Notes under the pieces: model-generated
Databases searched by the model: none
What the model was told of the DNA's origin: nothing
Seen by the model: only the letters and a program-made list of their open reading frames with translations
Assembly (NCBI GenBank): GCA_951812315.1
Contig: CATOSA010000048.1
Span: forward strand, 1-41,741
Length of the DNA stretch: 41,741 nucleotides
Source of the DNA: an uncultured Burkholderiales bacterium
GTDB lineage: Bacteria > Pseudomonadota > Gammaproteobacteria > Burkholderiales > Eutrophovitaceae
Direction of reading: 5' to 3'
Part shown: positions 16,464-25,435 of the stretch, piece after piece
Layout: each line of letters opens with the position of its first letter
How positions within the stretch are numbered: position 1 is the first letter of the stretch
Made by a program: the position numbers and the translations under genes

Positions 16464-18037
16464 GCTTCGTCCCGTTCCAGGTCCGCAACAATGGCATCAA
16501 TCCGGGTGCGCAACTCGGCCTGCCTCGTCACGATGGTGGCGATTTCGGCGTTGAGTTCGCTAATATTGATCTCTTCGCGATCGTCCTTCTGCTCCACGTA
16601 GGAGGAAACATCAATATTGTAGTCGTTTTCGGCAATCGCGCTGTTGTCCACCAGCCGCGCGAAGTGCTCGATGCTCTCGCGCCCGATATAGGCATCCAGT
16701 ATCTTTTTCTGGTGATCCGGGGTTAGCTTGTTCTTGTTGCCGTTGCGGGTGAATTCGCTCGATGCGTCAATGAACAGGGTGGCGTTATCAAACTTGGATT
16801 TTTTCAGCACGATGATGCAGGTGGCGATGGTGGTGCCGAAGAACAGATCCGGCGGTAGCCGAATCACCGCATCAACGAAGTTGTTATCAATCAGGTACTG
16901 GCGGATTTTAGCTTCAGCGCCGCCGCGATAGAGCACGCCGGGAAACTCAACAATCGCTGCCGTCCCGTTCACCGCCAGCCAGGAGAGAATGTGCATGGTG
17001 AAGGCGAGGTCGGCCTTGCTCTTGGGGGCCAGTATACCTGCCGGGGCGAAGCGCGGATCGTTGATCAGCAAAGGGTTGGCGTCGCCGTCCCATTTGATCG
17101 AATAGGGTGGATTGGAGACGATGGCTTCGAAGGGTTCGTCATCCCAATGGGCGGGGTCGGTGAGCGTGTCGCCGTGGGCGATATCGAACTTTTCATAGTT
17201 CACATCGTGCAGGAACATATTGATCCGGCACAGGTTGAAGGTGGTCAGGTTGACTTCCTGACCGAAGAAGCCCTGGCGCACCTTGTTATGGCCGAGCACC
17301 TTGGCGAACTTCAGCAGCAGCGATCCCGATCCGCAGGCGGGGTCGTACACCTTGTTGACCTCGGCCTTGTCCACCACGGTGATGTGGGCCAGCAGTTCGG
17401 ACACCTCCTGCGGGGTGTAGAACTCGCCACCGGATTTGCCGGCGGTGGAGGCATACATCTGCATCAGGTATTCGTAGGCGTCGCCGAACAGGTCGATGGT
17501 GTTGTCCGAAAAACCGCCCGAGCCGCCCGAGAGTGGCAGATCGCCGATGGCCTCACACAGCTTCACCAGCTTTTCATTGCGCTTGGCCACTGATGCGCCG
17601 AGCTTGCTTGAGTTGACGTCGAGATCGTCGAACAGGCCCTTGATGTCGTTTTCGCTATCGGTACCAACGGCGGAGCCTTCAATATCGGTGAAGATGCGAC
17701 TCAAGGTTTCGTTGAGGTTGGCATCGTGCCGGGCCCGCTGGCGCACCTTGGCGAACAGGTGCGAGGGCAGGATGTAGAAGCCCTTTTCCTTCACCGTCTC
17801 GGCGCGGCCGACTTCGGCCTTTTCGTCGCTCAGCGTGATGTAATCGAAGTCTGGCTTGCCCGCCTTGCGTTCCTGCACATTGAGATAGGCCGTCAGGTTT
17901 TCCGAAATGAAGCGGTAGAACAGCATGCCGAGCACGTAGGTTTTGAAGTCCCAGCCGTCGACGCTGCCGCGCAGATCGTTGGCGATGCGCCAGATGGTCT
18001 TGTGAAGTTCCGCGCGTTCAGCTTCTTTGTTGCTCAC
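16460..18037 (-). CDS. hsdM: Type I methyltransferase subunit M (type IC)
   Basis: A 525-aa N6-adenine methyltransferase subunit. The N-terminal HsdM helical domain (LHKTIWRIANDLRGSVDGWDF, residues 11-31) is followed by the SAM-binding motif YDPACGSGSLLL (231-242) and catalytic motif IV NPPYS (309-313). The C-terminal helices end [16 protein letters not shown], the region that docks onto HsdS. GKSGGEFYTPQEVSELL and FFGQEVNLTTFNL are typical family segments. Length and sequence resemble EcoR124I HsdM. The start at 18037 overlaps the HTH gene stop by 4 bp and the stop overlaps hsdS by 4 bp. Intact, so modification is possible whenever a functional HsdS is made. Confidence 0.96.
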   Translation of the reverse strand: MSNKEAERAELHKTIWRIANDLRGSVDGWDFKTYVLGMLFYRFISENLTAYLNVQERKAGKPDFDYITLSDEKAEVGRAETVKEKGFYILPSHLFAKVRQRARHDANLNETLSRIFTDIEGSAVGTDSENDIKGLFDDLDVNSSKLGASVAKRNEKLVKLCEAIGDLPLSGGSGGFSDNTIDLFGDAYEYLMQMYASTAGKSGGEFYTPQEVSELLAHITVVDKAEVNKVYDPACGSGSLLLKFAKVLGHNKVRQGFFGQEVNLTTFNLCRINMFLHDVNYEKFDIAHGDTLTDPAHWDDEPFEAIVSNPPYSIKWDGDANPLLINDPRFAPAGILAPKSKADLAFTMHILSWLAVNGTAAIVEFPGVLYRGGAEAKIRQYLIDNNFVDAVIRLPPDLFFGTTIATCIIVLKKSKFDNATLFIDASSEFTRNGNKNKLTPDHQKKILDAYIGRESIEHFARLVDNSAIAENDYNIDVSSYVEQKDDREEINISELNAEIATIVTRQAELRTRIDAIVADLERDEA

Positions 18038-18231
18038 GTTTCAAGCTTCCCGTCTTCGTCCTGTGTCGTCTGGCTCTTGGTGAGCTTTTCGATCTCGTCT
18101 TTACGAAAGCGCCAAGCGCCTCCAACCTTGAAGCCGGGAATCTTGCCTTCAGCCGCAAGGCGATATGCCGTCTTCTCGTTGATCTTGAGGTACTCGGCGA
18201 CCTCGCGGATCGTCAGAATGTCATTGCTCAT
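18034..18231 (-). CDS. Small HTH (excisionase/MerR-like) DNA-binding protein, first gene of hsd operon
   Basis: A 65-aa protein with a single winged HTH_17-type domain: LTIREVAEYLKINEKTAYRL, then AAEGKIPGFKVGGAWRFRKDEIEKL. This is the excisionase-family fold common in phage, plasmid and restriction operons. Its stop overlaps the hsdM ATG, so it is the leading gene of the operon. It may regulate the operon (similar to a controller protein) or be a remnant of the mobile unit that brought it in. No operator palindrome could be assigned upstream with confidence. Confidence 0.85.
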   Translation of the reverse strand: MSNDILTIREVAEYLKINEKTAYRLAAEGKIPGFKVGGAWRFRKDEIEKLTKSQTTQDEDGKLET

Positions 18232-18279
18232 CGTCGCGAAACTCCATTCCCGAGAACGCTTCGGGAAAATAAAGGAAAT

Positions 18280-18620
18280 TTGCGGAATCTGCGAGCAACT
18301 TGTTTCGACAGCACCTTGTTCGACAGGACCTTCAGCACAATCTTGCGCTGGCAGACAATGGTGTCGATGGTTATCACAGAGCCTTCGACCACGAGCAGGT
18401 CTCAGTATACTCGGGATGGCGGCAAACTCGTTCTACTTGCCTCGAACCCTGGCTTGGCCAAGCACTGTGTTCTGCTTAACGGTCCAGACAGAGATCATGT
18501 GAATCGACGCCTACTCCCGGTCCCCTGATAGGAGTGCCGAAGGGTCTTGCCGTCAATCGCGCCGACGTCCTTGGCGACTCTCACAAGGGCGGTGGTCCAG
18601 GAGATGGAGCAGTGCGGAGT
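18280..18620 (-). pseudogene. ISAs1-family transposase internal fragment
   Basis: On the minus strand, near 18590-18540, the frame reads DVGAIDGKTLRHSYQGTGSR. Further on, in shifted frames, come SVWTVKQNTVLGQARV, FAAIPSILR and SVITIDTIVCQRKI. These match the order of motifs in ISAs1-family transposases (IDGKTLR, LGQ-KV, AIP-LL, VTID-M-CQ). Both ends of the gene are missing and frames change repeatedly, so it is debris. It lies just upstream of the hsd operon. Confidence 0.6.
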
Positions 18621-18629
18621 TGTTCCGCG

Positions 18630-18966
18630 TCCGGTGTCACGAAGATGTCGCCGAGTTGGTCGGCCGAGACCAGCCGCACAGTCGGCGCAGGGTCTTGTCC
18701 CAGCCCACCCGCTCAATCAGTATCTCGGTCGTTGGCAGCTTGAAGATCGCCTTGGCCACGAAGGCGCGTGCCAGAGCCACCCGATCCGAAGGCGGACATC
18801 CTGGGAGCCCTGGCCAATGGTGCACGAACGCCTCCAGGCGGACGATCTCAATTACCCTCACGAACCGCCGGTGATGCTCGCCCAGCGGACCGAGTTCCTC
18901 TTCGAGCCAGGGGAAAAGATGGCCTTGAATGGTGTGCCAGTAGTCGGAAACATCTCGCCAAGAGGC
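18630..18966 (-). pseudogene. N-terminal fragment of a second transposase type
   Basis: A minus-strand frame reads DVSDYWHTIQGHLFPWLEEE, then VRLEAFVHHWPGLPG, DRVALARAFVAKAIFKLPTT and LIERVGWDKTLRRLCGWSRP. It then runs into stops where the ISAs1-like piece begins. The RALARAFVAKA...LPTT...LRRLCGW pattern is that of an IS5/IS1182-like transposase N-terminus as I recall it. The DDE domain is absent. The two transposase fragments adjoin head to tail, which points to successive insertions and deletions. Confidence 0.5.
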
Positions 18967-19243
18967 ATGGTCCGCAACTCCTTCTGGTCGTTGGTCCTTT
19001 GCAGACCCAACATACCAGATCGGAGGGGCGGACGCCTCGAAAACCAGCCGCTACGGCGGGAAATTCACGGCGTTTCCAGAGTTTTGCAAGAGCCTCTCAG
19101 GCAACGCCATTCCAAGGCGTGAGAAATCCGGGTTAGCGCCGGTACAAATCAGGGTCGGCGTGCGGCTGGACGATACCCGCAGAGAGCAGGGTTGTTGAAA
19201 TAAGACTGGCGACCAGCGGCACTCACAGATAATCTGCCTGCGT

Positions 19244-19603
19244 TCACAACCCTGATCCGGCCAGCCGGTACAAGGCCACGAGGATAGCGATGGCAAGGAC
19301 AATCAAGCCTCCGAGGCGAACCGTCATGTCACTGGTCTGCTTGTCGAGCTTCTTCATAAACTTCTGGTCCAGCGCCTCAAATTTCTGATCCTGTAATTCG
19401 AATTCCAGTGCGCCAACATCCTTGCGCACAAGTTCCACCTCATGCCGTACCTCGGCTATGTCCTGCCGAACCCCGGCGAGAGCAGCCCGGGTTGCCACCT
19501 CGCCTTCGACAAACTGTTGCTGTGTCTGCACAACCACCTCGGCCTGCATTTCCGGCCTGCCGGCCTCGATCAATTGTTTGACGGCGGTATGGGTGTCAAT
19601 CAT
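19244..19603 (-). CDS. DUF1640-like coiled-coil membrane protein
   Basis: A 119-aa protein with an N-terminal helix (HTAVKQLIEAGRPEMQAEVVV), a long heptad-rich coiled coil (VATRAALAGVRQDIAEVRHEV onward) and one C-terminal membrane helix (LGGLIVLAIAILVALYRLAG). This matches DUF1640/CCDC90-like proteins, small coiled-coil proteins anchored in the membrane, frequent in proteobacteria and of unknown function. Two near-repeats (LQDQKFEALDQKFMKKLDKQ) occur in the coil. The gene stands alone on this strand beside the transposase debris. Confidence 0.75.
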   Translation of the reverse strand: MIDTHTAVKQLIEAGRPEMQAEVVVQTQQQFVEGEVATRAALAGVRQDIAEVRHEVELVRKDVGALEFELQDQKFEALDQKFMKKLDKQTSDMTVRLGGLIVLAIAILVALYRLAGSGL

Positions 19604-19778
19604 GGGGTCAGCGTAATGACTTGAAAGGATTATTTCCTGTATTTTCCTGGAGACCCCGCAGCGTTCCTGACGCCGTTTCCTGCTTCAGGCCAGATCCGTG
19701 ACTGTCAGGCTTGACAGTTTCTTTGCGATGACAGCTGCGACCACATGGCCCTGCATGCGTCTCGAGGCCGCTTTACTC

Positions 19779-21383
19779 TCAGGTGTCCGGTCCGTCCTGC
19801 GTACACCTGAAGGGTGCCGGGTTGTTGCCGCCCACCTCGATGCTTCGGGACATGAGCTCATCCCTGATCCTTGTCGAGAGGGGAGTAATATTCAGGGCTT
19901 CAGAGTTTGACGCAAGCGCGTTTTCAACGTCACTCAGGACCGGCAGGGTGAGATCAAGATATCTGGCGAGCGCGACAGCTTCGCCAAAGACCCGCCGGAA
20001 TAATTCATCTCCGGGGCGGGTCGATGTCACGCTCAGGTCCCGGAAAGGACGGCGTGCCTTTAGCGTTTCGGCATGCTGTTTCTTGACCGCTTCGGACTCG
20101 AACACCAAAGGCAATTCGAATCGGGTATGTCCGATAATTGCGTCAATAGCTACTGATACATTGGTTTGACCAGTCGGGGACAGGTAGGTGTATCGCAGGT
20201 TCTCATCCTGTTCCCAGAACCAGTCCGAGGACATTGTCGCGAGCGCCCGGAACCGTGCTTCACTTTTCCTGACGGCGCGCTCGGCACGCTTTTCGACAGT
20301 AACGTCTCGACTCACGCCGCGGTAGCCGCAGTACTCGCCTTTGTCGTCAAAAATAGGCTCACCTGCTGCCAGCGCAAAACGGTCGTTTGCCGGGTTATGC
20401 AGCAGCAAATTGCGAAACGGCTTGCGTTCGGCGAGGAGCCATTCATGTTCTACGCGCGCTTCGGGCGATTTCCAATTGTAAGGCAGTTCGAAGCGGGTTT
20501 TTCCTTTTACGTTGTCGATGGTGTTGAGTTGCGCTTCATCGTTATCGCTAAACATTGCGGTGAAGCGCAGGTCGGCGTCCTGCTCCCAGTACCAGTCAGA
20601 TGACAGGGCGCTAAGCGCCCTGAATCTTGATTCGCTTTCACGCAAGGCGTGCTGCGCACGTTTTTCATCCGTCACGTCTCTCGCAACGCCGTGATACCCG
20701 CAGAATTCGCCTTGCTCATCAAGAACAGGTTCGCCGCTGACCTGGGCGTAACGATTGTTCTCCGGGTTGTGAATCAGCAGGTTCCGGAACGACTTGCGCT
20801 GCGCCAGTGCTTGTTCATATTCTGTGCGCTTCGCTGCAGATTCGTATTCGTACGGCATTTCGGAACGGGTCTTGCCGATGACGGTTTCGGCATTGGCAAT
20901 CTGGGTTTCTTTTCCCCAACCCGATATGTAGGTAAATCTCAGGTCGGCATCCTGGCGCCAGTACCAGTCTGACGACAGAACGTTAAGCGCCTCTACTTGC
21001 TTGTCACTCTGTGCAAGTTTTCTCTCCAGCTCGCGTTCATTGGCAAGGTTGTGGAATGTCGCGACGACGTAGCGTTTATTGTCTAGGTTCAACAGTGTCA
21101 GTTGCACGTCGACCGGAACTTCGTTTGCGTCGCTTGTCTTCGCGATCAGGTTTTCCGACGCGGCGAACGTTCGTTTCGTTCGCGCCGAAGCCAACGACTT
21201 GTGCTGAACAGAAAGTTGTTGCCGATGCTGCTCTGAAACGAGATCGTCGACATGAAGTGATAGAAGCGCACGGTTGGTGTATCCGAACAATACTTCTGCC
21301 GCATCATTTGCCTGTACGATGCGGCCCGCCACGTCAGTGATGACTATGGCCCCCGATACGGCTTTCACGGCGTCATCGGACAT
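19779..21383 (-). CDS. Multi-PAS signalling protein lacking an output domain
   Basis: A 534-aa protein. A first PAS domain (ITDVAGRIVQANDAAEVLFGY, residues about 10-120) is followed by three related PAS/PAC units. Each begins [19 protein letters not shown] or a variant, and two end [20 protein letters not shown]. The fourth unit starts at about 378 ([19 protein letters not shown]) but loses its PAC end. The last 80 or so residues resemble nothing I know. No GGDEF, EAL or kinase domain follows. It is a close paralogue of the PAS-GGDEF-EAL gene upstream, including the repeated motifs, so it is probably a truncated duplicate. It could still act as a ligand-binding or dimerising partner. Confidence 0.78.
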   Translation of the reverse strand: MSDDAVKAVSGAIVITDVAGRIVQANDAAEVLFGYTNRALLSLHVDDLVSEQHRQQLSVQHKSLASARTKRTFAASENLIAKTSDANEVPVDVQLTLLNLDNKRYVVATFHNLANERELERKLAQSDKQVEALNVLSSDWYWRQDADLRFTYISGWGKETQIANAETVIGKTRSEMPYEYESAAKRTEYEQALAQRKSFRNLLIHNPENNRYAQVSGEPVLDEQGEFCGYHGVARDVTDEKRAQHALRESESRFRALSALSSDWYWEQDADLRFTAMFSDNDEAQLNTIDNVKGKTRFELPYNWKSPEARVEHEWLLAERKPFRNLLLHNPANDRFALAAGEPIFDDKGEYCGYRGVSRDVTVEKRAERAVRKSEARFRALATMSSDWFWEQDENLRYTYLSPTGQTNVSVAIDAIIGHTRFELPLVFESEAVKKQHAETLKARRPFRDLSVTSTRPGDELFRRVFGEAVALARYLDLTLPVLSDVENALASNSEALNITPLSTRIRDELMSRSIEVGGNNPAPFRCTQDGPDT

Positions 21384-22174
21384 GAAGTCTTTGCCGGCTC
21401 TCGCTTCTTCTCACGTTGCAGTTCATCGCAATCAACAGAAAACTACGTTGCTCAACGCAAGGGTATTTGCGCCCATTCATCGGGCATATGGGCACTTTGT
21501 GCGAAAACAATTTCCGGTGCACGCTCGTGGCAAGACTATTCCGTAGCACTTTCGGGTTTAGGGAAGCACACAATATGCCGAACGTGCGCACGCTCGTCGT
21601 TACGCGAGTCAATTCGTGAATTGAAAACGTTGTTTGCCCCCGGGTCCGCGAGTATTCATCGCGGAAAGTGGTGGCACGATTGCCCGGTTGTTTGTAGATC
21701 TTGCGAGTCACTGGTCTTGCCAGTGATCAGGTTTTTACCAATGACCGGGAGCAGTACGGATACCTGGATCGTACAGGCGACAAGCCCGGGCGAACAGGTT
21801 TCGATCGGGTCAGAAACGCTTATGTGGACCTCCAGCGATCGGCTGAGATTCGGTACTGTATATCGCCTGTTGCGCGCCTTGTGTATGGAAAATTCCACCT
21901 CTTTTGTTCACTTGGGTCGCATTTCCGCAATTCGGCAGAAGCGCCGATAACAGTGAGGCACTACGCGAGTGCTGTCTGCAATCCTGATGATTTGTTAAGT
22001 TGCCCGGACGCTTTTCTCCGTTGCGGTGACCAGGTTGGCGAAGCTGATAAGGTGCGACGTTGGATCAATACGGAAGCGGATGGTGCTCATTGGGTCCATC
22101 CGGCATAGAGAATCATTACGCAGGGAAATGCGCAAGAACTGACCCTCATCGCGCGGCACGCAAGTTGGCGTTTC
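21384..22174. other. Intergenic region between the PAS paralogues
   Basis: About 790 bp with only short frames and no domain I recognise. It may carry the promoter of the multi-PAS gene on its left side. I see no clear repeats or RNA genes. Confidence 0.45.
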
Positions 22175-24726
22175 CTAAATTGCGATTCGTTTGTCGCCTG
22201 ATATTTGCGTACCGTCAGCGGCGCTCAAACCAAGCAAGCTCGTTTCGAACGCCTGCTGCGGCATCGGTTCTTCGCGCAGGAAACCCTGATAGGTATCGCA
22301 GCCCATGTGGCGCAGGATATCGAGTTGTTCCTCGGTCTCTACGCCTTCGGATACGACTTCCAGCTTGATGTTGTGGGCAAGGCCTACAACTGCACGAACG
22401 ATGGCTGCGCTGTCTTCGTTATTCGTGAGATCGGCGACGAATGCGCGGTCGATCTTTATTGCGTGTACCGGTAGACGCTTGAGATAGCTCAGTGAAGAAT
22501 ATCCGGTTCCGAAATCGTCTATCGCGAGGCGAATTCCAAGTTCACCGAGATTCTGCAAGACACGCATGCTGCTATCGTCGCCGCTTTGTATCAGCATTGA
22601 CTCGGTAATTTCGAACTCGAGCAGGTCATTCGGTACACCGCTGGTTTGCAGGAGCGTTCTTGCCTGGTTCAGCAGAGTATTGCCATCCTGCAACTGGCGC
22701 GATGACACATTCACGGCCAGGCGGGGCGGCATGACGCCTTTTGACAACCAGTATTTGATTGTGGCGACGGTGCGCTCCAGAACAAACTGTCCGATGGGAA
22801 AACAAACTGTCCGATGGGAAGGATCAGCCCACTATCTTCGGCTGCGGAAATGAATTCCCCCGGCTGGACCAGACCGCGCTCCGGATGATTCCAGCGTATC
22901 AGTACTTCTGCGGCATCAACTTTGCCGGTTGACATGTCATGTTGCGGATGGAAGTACAGTTCGAACTGACCCTGATCGAGCGCATCTCTGAGTTCGCGGT
23001 CGAGGGTGGCGCGTTGGGCCACGCGGCGGTTCATCGCGTCAGCGTAAAAGCGAACGCATCCGCGACCGGCATCCTTGGCCTCGTACATTGCGAGATCTGC
23101 GTGACGCAATAGCGTTTCAATATCCTTCCCATTGTCCGGATACATGCTGATTCCAATGCTTGCGGAGGTCTGAAACGGTACGCCGTTCAACTCGACGGCT
23201 TCGGAAAGTACAGCGAGCATTTTTTCGGCAATAGCCTGCGCCTCGGTATTGGCATTTCCATGAGGACTTTCCAACACAACGACGAACTCATCTCCGCCCA
23301 GACGTGCCAGTGTGTCACTGCGCCGCACGACGCCTCCGAGACGCGCGGACACCGTACGCAAGAATTCGTCCCCGATGCCGTGGCCGAAGGTGTCGTTCAG
23401 TGTTTTGAATCGATCAATGTCAACGAACAGGACCGCAACGTATTGCTTTTTACGCGCCGCTCGCGCGACGGCTCTTTCCAGCCAGTCGACCAGTAGCGTC
23501 CTGTTTGGCAGACCGGTGAGCGCGTCGTGTGTTGCCAACCACAGGACTTCTGCTTCGGCCTGTTTGCGCGCCGTCACATCATTGGTGACGCCTTGATAAC
23601 CTTTGAACGTCCCGTCGTCATCAAAGACAGGTTCGCCGCTGACGTTCAAATACTGATCACCCGACAGGGTCCGCAACAGAAGGTCCCGGAACGGCAGGCG
23701 TGCTTTCAGTGTTTTTGCGTGCTGCAGTTTCGCGGTCTCGGACTCCCACACCAGATCCAGCTCGAACCGGGTATGCCCCAGAAACGAGTCAATCGGCATT
23801 GAAGCATTTGCCTGTCTGGTCGGTGACAGATAGCTGTAGCGCAGGTCTTCATCCTGTTCCCAGAACCAGTCGGATGACATGTTCGCGAGTGCCCGGAATC
23901 GCACCTCGCTTTTGCTCAGAGCGCGTTGTGCGCGCTTTTCCTCTGTTACGTCTCTCGCCACACCGTGATAACCGCAATATTTCCCGTGCTCGTCAAAAAG
24001 CGGTTCACCGGTTACTTGCGCATGAGTGTCGTTCTCGGGGTTGTGAAGCAGAAGATCCCTGAACGGCTCTCGCTGGGCGACAGTTCGTTCGTGCTTTTTG
24101 CGCAGTTCTTCCGATTCGAACTCATATGGCATCTGGAGTCGTGTCTTGCCGATGGCGTCTTCTGCATCGACAAGCTGAGAGTGTATTCCCGGAGCCGAAA
24201 TGTAGGTAAATCTCAGTTTGGCATCCTGCCGCCAGTACCAGTCTGATGACAGTACGTTCATCGCGTGCAGCTTCCCTTCGTACTCGGCGACACGAAGCTC
24301 CAGTTCGCGCTCCCGGATCAAATCGCGGAAGGCGGTTACGACATAGTGATTGCCGTTCAGGAGCACGCGAGTCAATAACACCCCGACCGGGATTTCCTGT
24401 CCTTCGTGCGTGTTTACCGTGAGGTCGCCTGCCGTTGCGTTTGCACGGCCTTCGGGATTGGCTATCAACGATTCGCGTTGCGACTGCACTGCTTTTCGAT
24501 GCTGCGCCGAGAGCAGGTCATCGGCGTGAATTGAGAGCAAATCCTCGACCGAGTATCCAAACAGGCTCGCCGCCGCTTCGTTTGCCTGCACGATGCTTCC
24601 CGCGGCGTCGGTGACAACAGCGGCTTCCGGTATTGCCTTCAGAACAACATCAAAGATGCGGCTGTGCGGGCTGTCACTTTCGGTTGCGTCGTGACTCATG
24701 GCACCCGGCACATCTGATATTTGCAC
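22175..24726 (-). pseudogene. PAS-GGDEF-EAL cyclic-di-GMP protein, split by 20-bp duplication
   Basis: From GTG 24726 (or ATG 24699) the protein has a PAS domain ([20 protein letters not shown]), two further PAS/PAC units ([34 protein letters not shown]) and a GGDEF domain with the full signature [15 protein letters not shown] and an I-site (RRSD) exactly five residues before GGDEF. The EAL domain begins with EVLIRW, a variant of EALIRW. At ILPIGQFV a perfect 20-bp tandem duplication (22781-22820) shifts the frame and the protein ends at 22711. The EAL domain resumes in the next frame: [43 protein letters not shown], ending at 22175. Removing one copy restores a gene of about 840 codons. As it stands, cyclase activity could remain while phosphodiesterase is lost. 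Confidence 0.88.
22781..22820. repeat. Perfect 20-bp tandem duplication
   Basis: AACAAACTGTCCGATGGGAA occurs twice back to back (22781-22800 and 22801-22820). One copy corresponds to the conserved peptide IGQFV in the EAL domain. The extra 20 bp shifts the frame by two and separates GGDEF from EAL coding. Confidence 0.97.
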
Positions 24727-24780
24727 ACTCCGGTCAATGCTGCTTCGTCGATCAATGAAGTGTTTAAGATCTACGTCCCC

Positions 24781-24978
24781 TTAAGCGTGGCTGCGAAACC
24801 GGCGCAACGGTACCACGGTAAATCCCATCTGGCATAGCATACATGGTCTCGGCCGCGAGATTTTGTAGTTGCAGAGGTGCCGGTACGCGGTCCCCAAATC
24901 CTTCGAGATTGTAACGCCCGGGCCGGAACAGATGTTGCCGCAGCTTGCACATCGCCTGGGGTTTTTGAGTTTCACCAT
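24781..24978 (-). CDS. Possible small cysteine-rich protein
   Basis: A 65-codon frame from ATG 24978, preceded by a purine-rich GGGAGGGCGGG. It reads MVKLKNPRRCASCGNICSG, then a later C and CMLC, giving a zinc-ribbon-like cysteine spacing (CxxC...C...CxxC). I do not recognise it. The cysteines and the ribosome site favour a real gene; the lack of known relatives and the short length argue against. It lies just upstream of the PAS-GGDEF-EAL gene on the same strand. Confidence 0.3.
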   Translation of the reverse strand: MVKLKNPRRCASCGNICSGPGVTISKDLGTAYRHLCNYKISRPRPCMLCQMGFTVVPLRRFRSHA

Positions 24979-25341
24979 CCCGCCCTCCCGGCTATCCCGG
25001 GCTTGATTGAGTGGTCGCGGCGCTATCTTTCACCCGAATGAGCAATTAATCAAGCACCGAGTTCAGTTTCACGCGGTGGCCGTGTTGGACTTTTCGTTGA
25101 TTGTGGCAGTTTGCAGTCGCATTTCTGCCGTCGCGGTGTTCATCTATAGCGTCATCGCAACGGTCCCGGTCGCCTGGATTTACGATAGTTGTGCCGCAGT
25201 GCTGCCAGATTCGCGCGGTAATGGTGCGGGCAGTGCACGCGGGGTACGAGCCTTTGTTGTGTGTACGTTTTGCAACATCGACTGGCGTGTTACTTTACCG
25301 CTAGCCTCGGCTTTCAGGGCTCGATTGGCTGGCCTTTATCG
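24979..25341. other. Intergenic region upstream of the ABC operon
   Basis: About 360 bp between divergent genes. It has only short frames without recognisable motifs. Promoters for both directions are expected but not assigned. Its right end runs into the repeat cluster. Confidence 0.4.
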
Positions 25342-25435
25342 CCTCGAAATTTGAACTGCCTTGAAATTTGAACTGCCTCGAACATTAGCCTCGAATCTAA
25401 TTGTCTCGAGATCTAATCGTCTCGAAAATTAATTG
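25342..25435 (+). repeat. Six degenerate 13-17 bp tandem repeats before the ABC operon
   Basis: Six units follow each other at 25342, 25359, 25376, 25389, 25404 and 25420. Each begins CCTCGAA or a close variant (CTTGAAA, TCTCGAG, TCTCGAA), continues with an AT-rich centre and mostly ends AACTG or AATTG. The last unit ends at the TTG that opens the ATPase frame. The spacing and position suggest cooperative operator sites or an amplified leader. Confidence 0.6.

Noticed and set aside
16991..17593. Plus-strand frame of 200 codons opposite hsdM
   Set aside because: Antisense shadow of conserved hsdM sequence; composition is Gly/Val/His-rich without any motif.
25342..25435. Repeat cluster considered as CRISPR or origin iterons
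   Set aside because: No unique spacers, and no rep, dnaA or cas gene nearby; only a regulatory or minisatellite reading remains.
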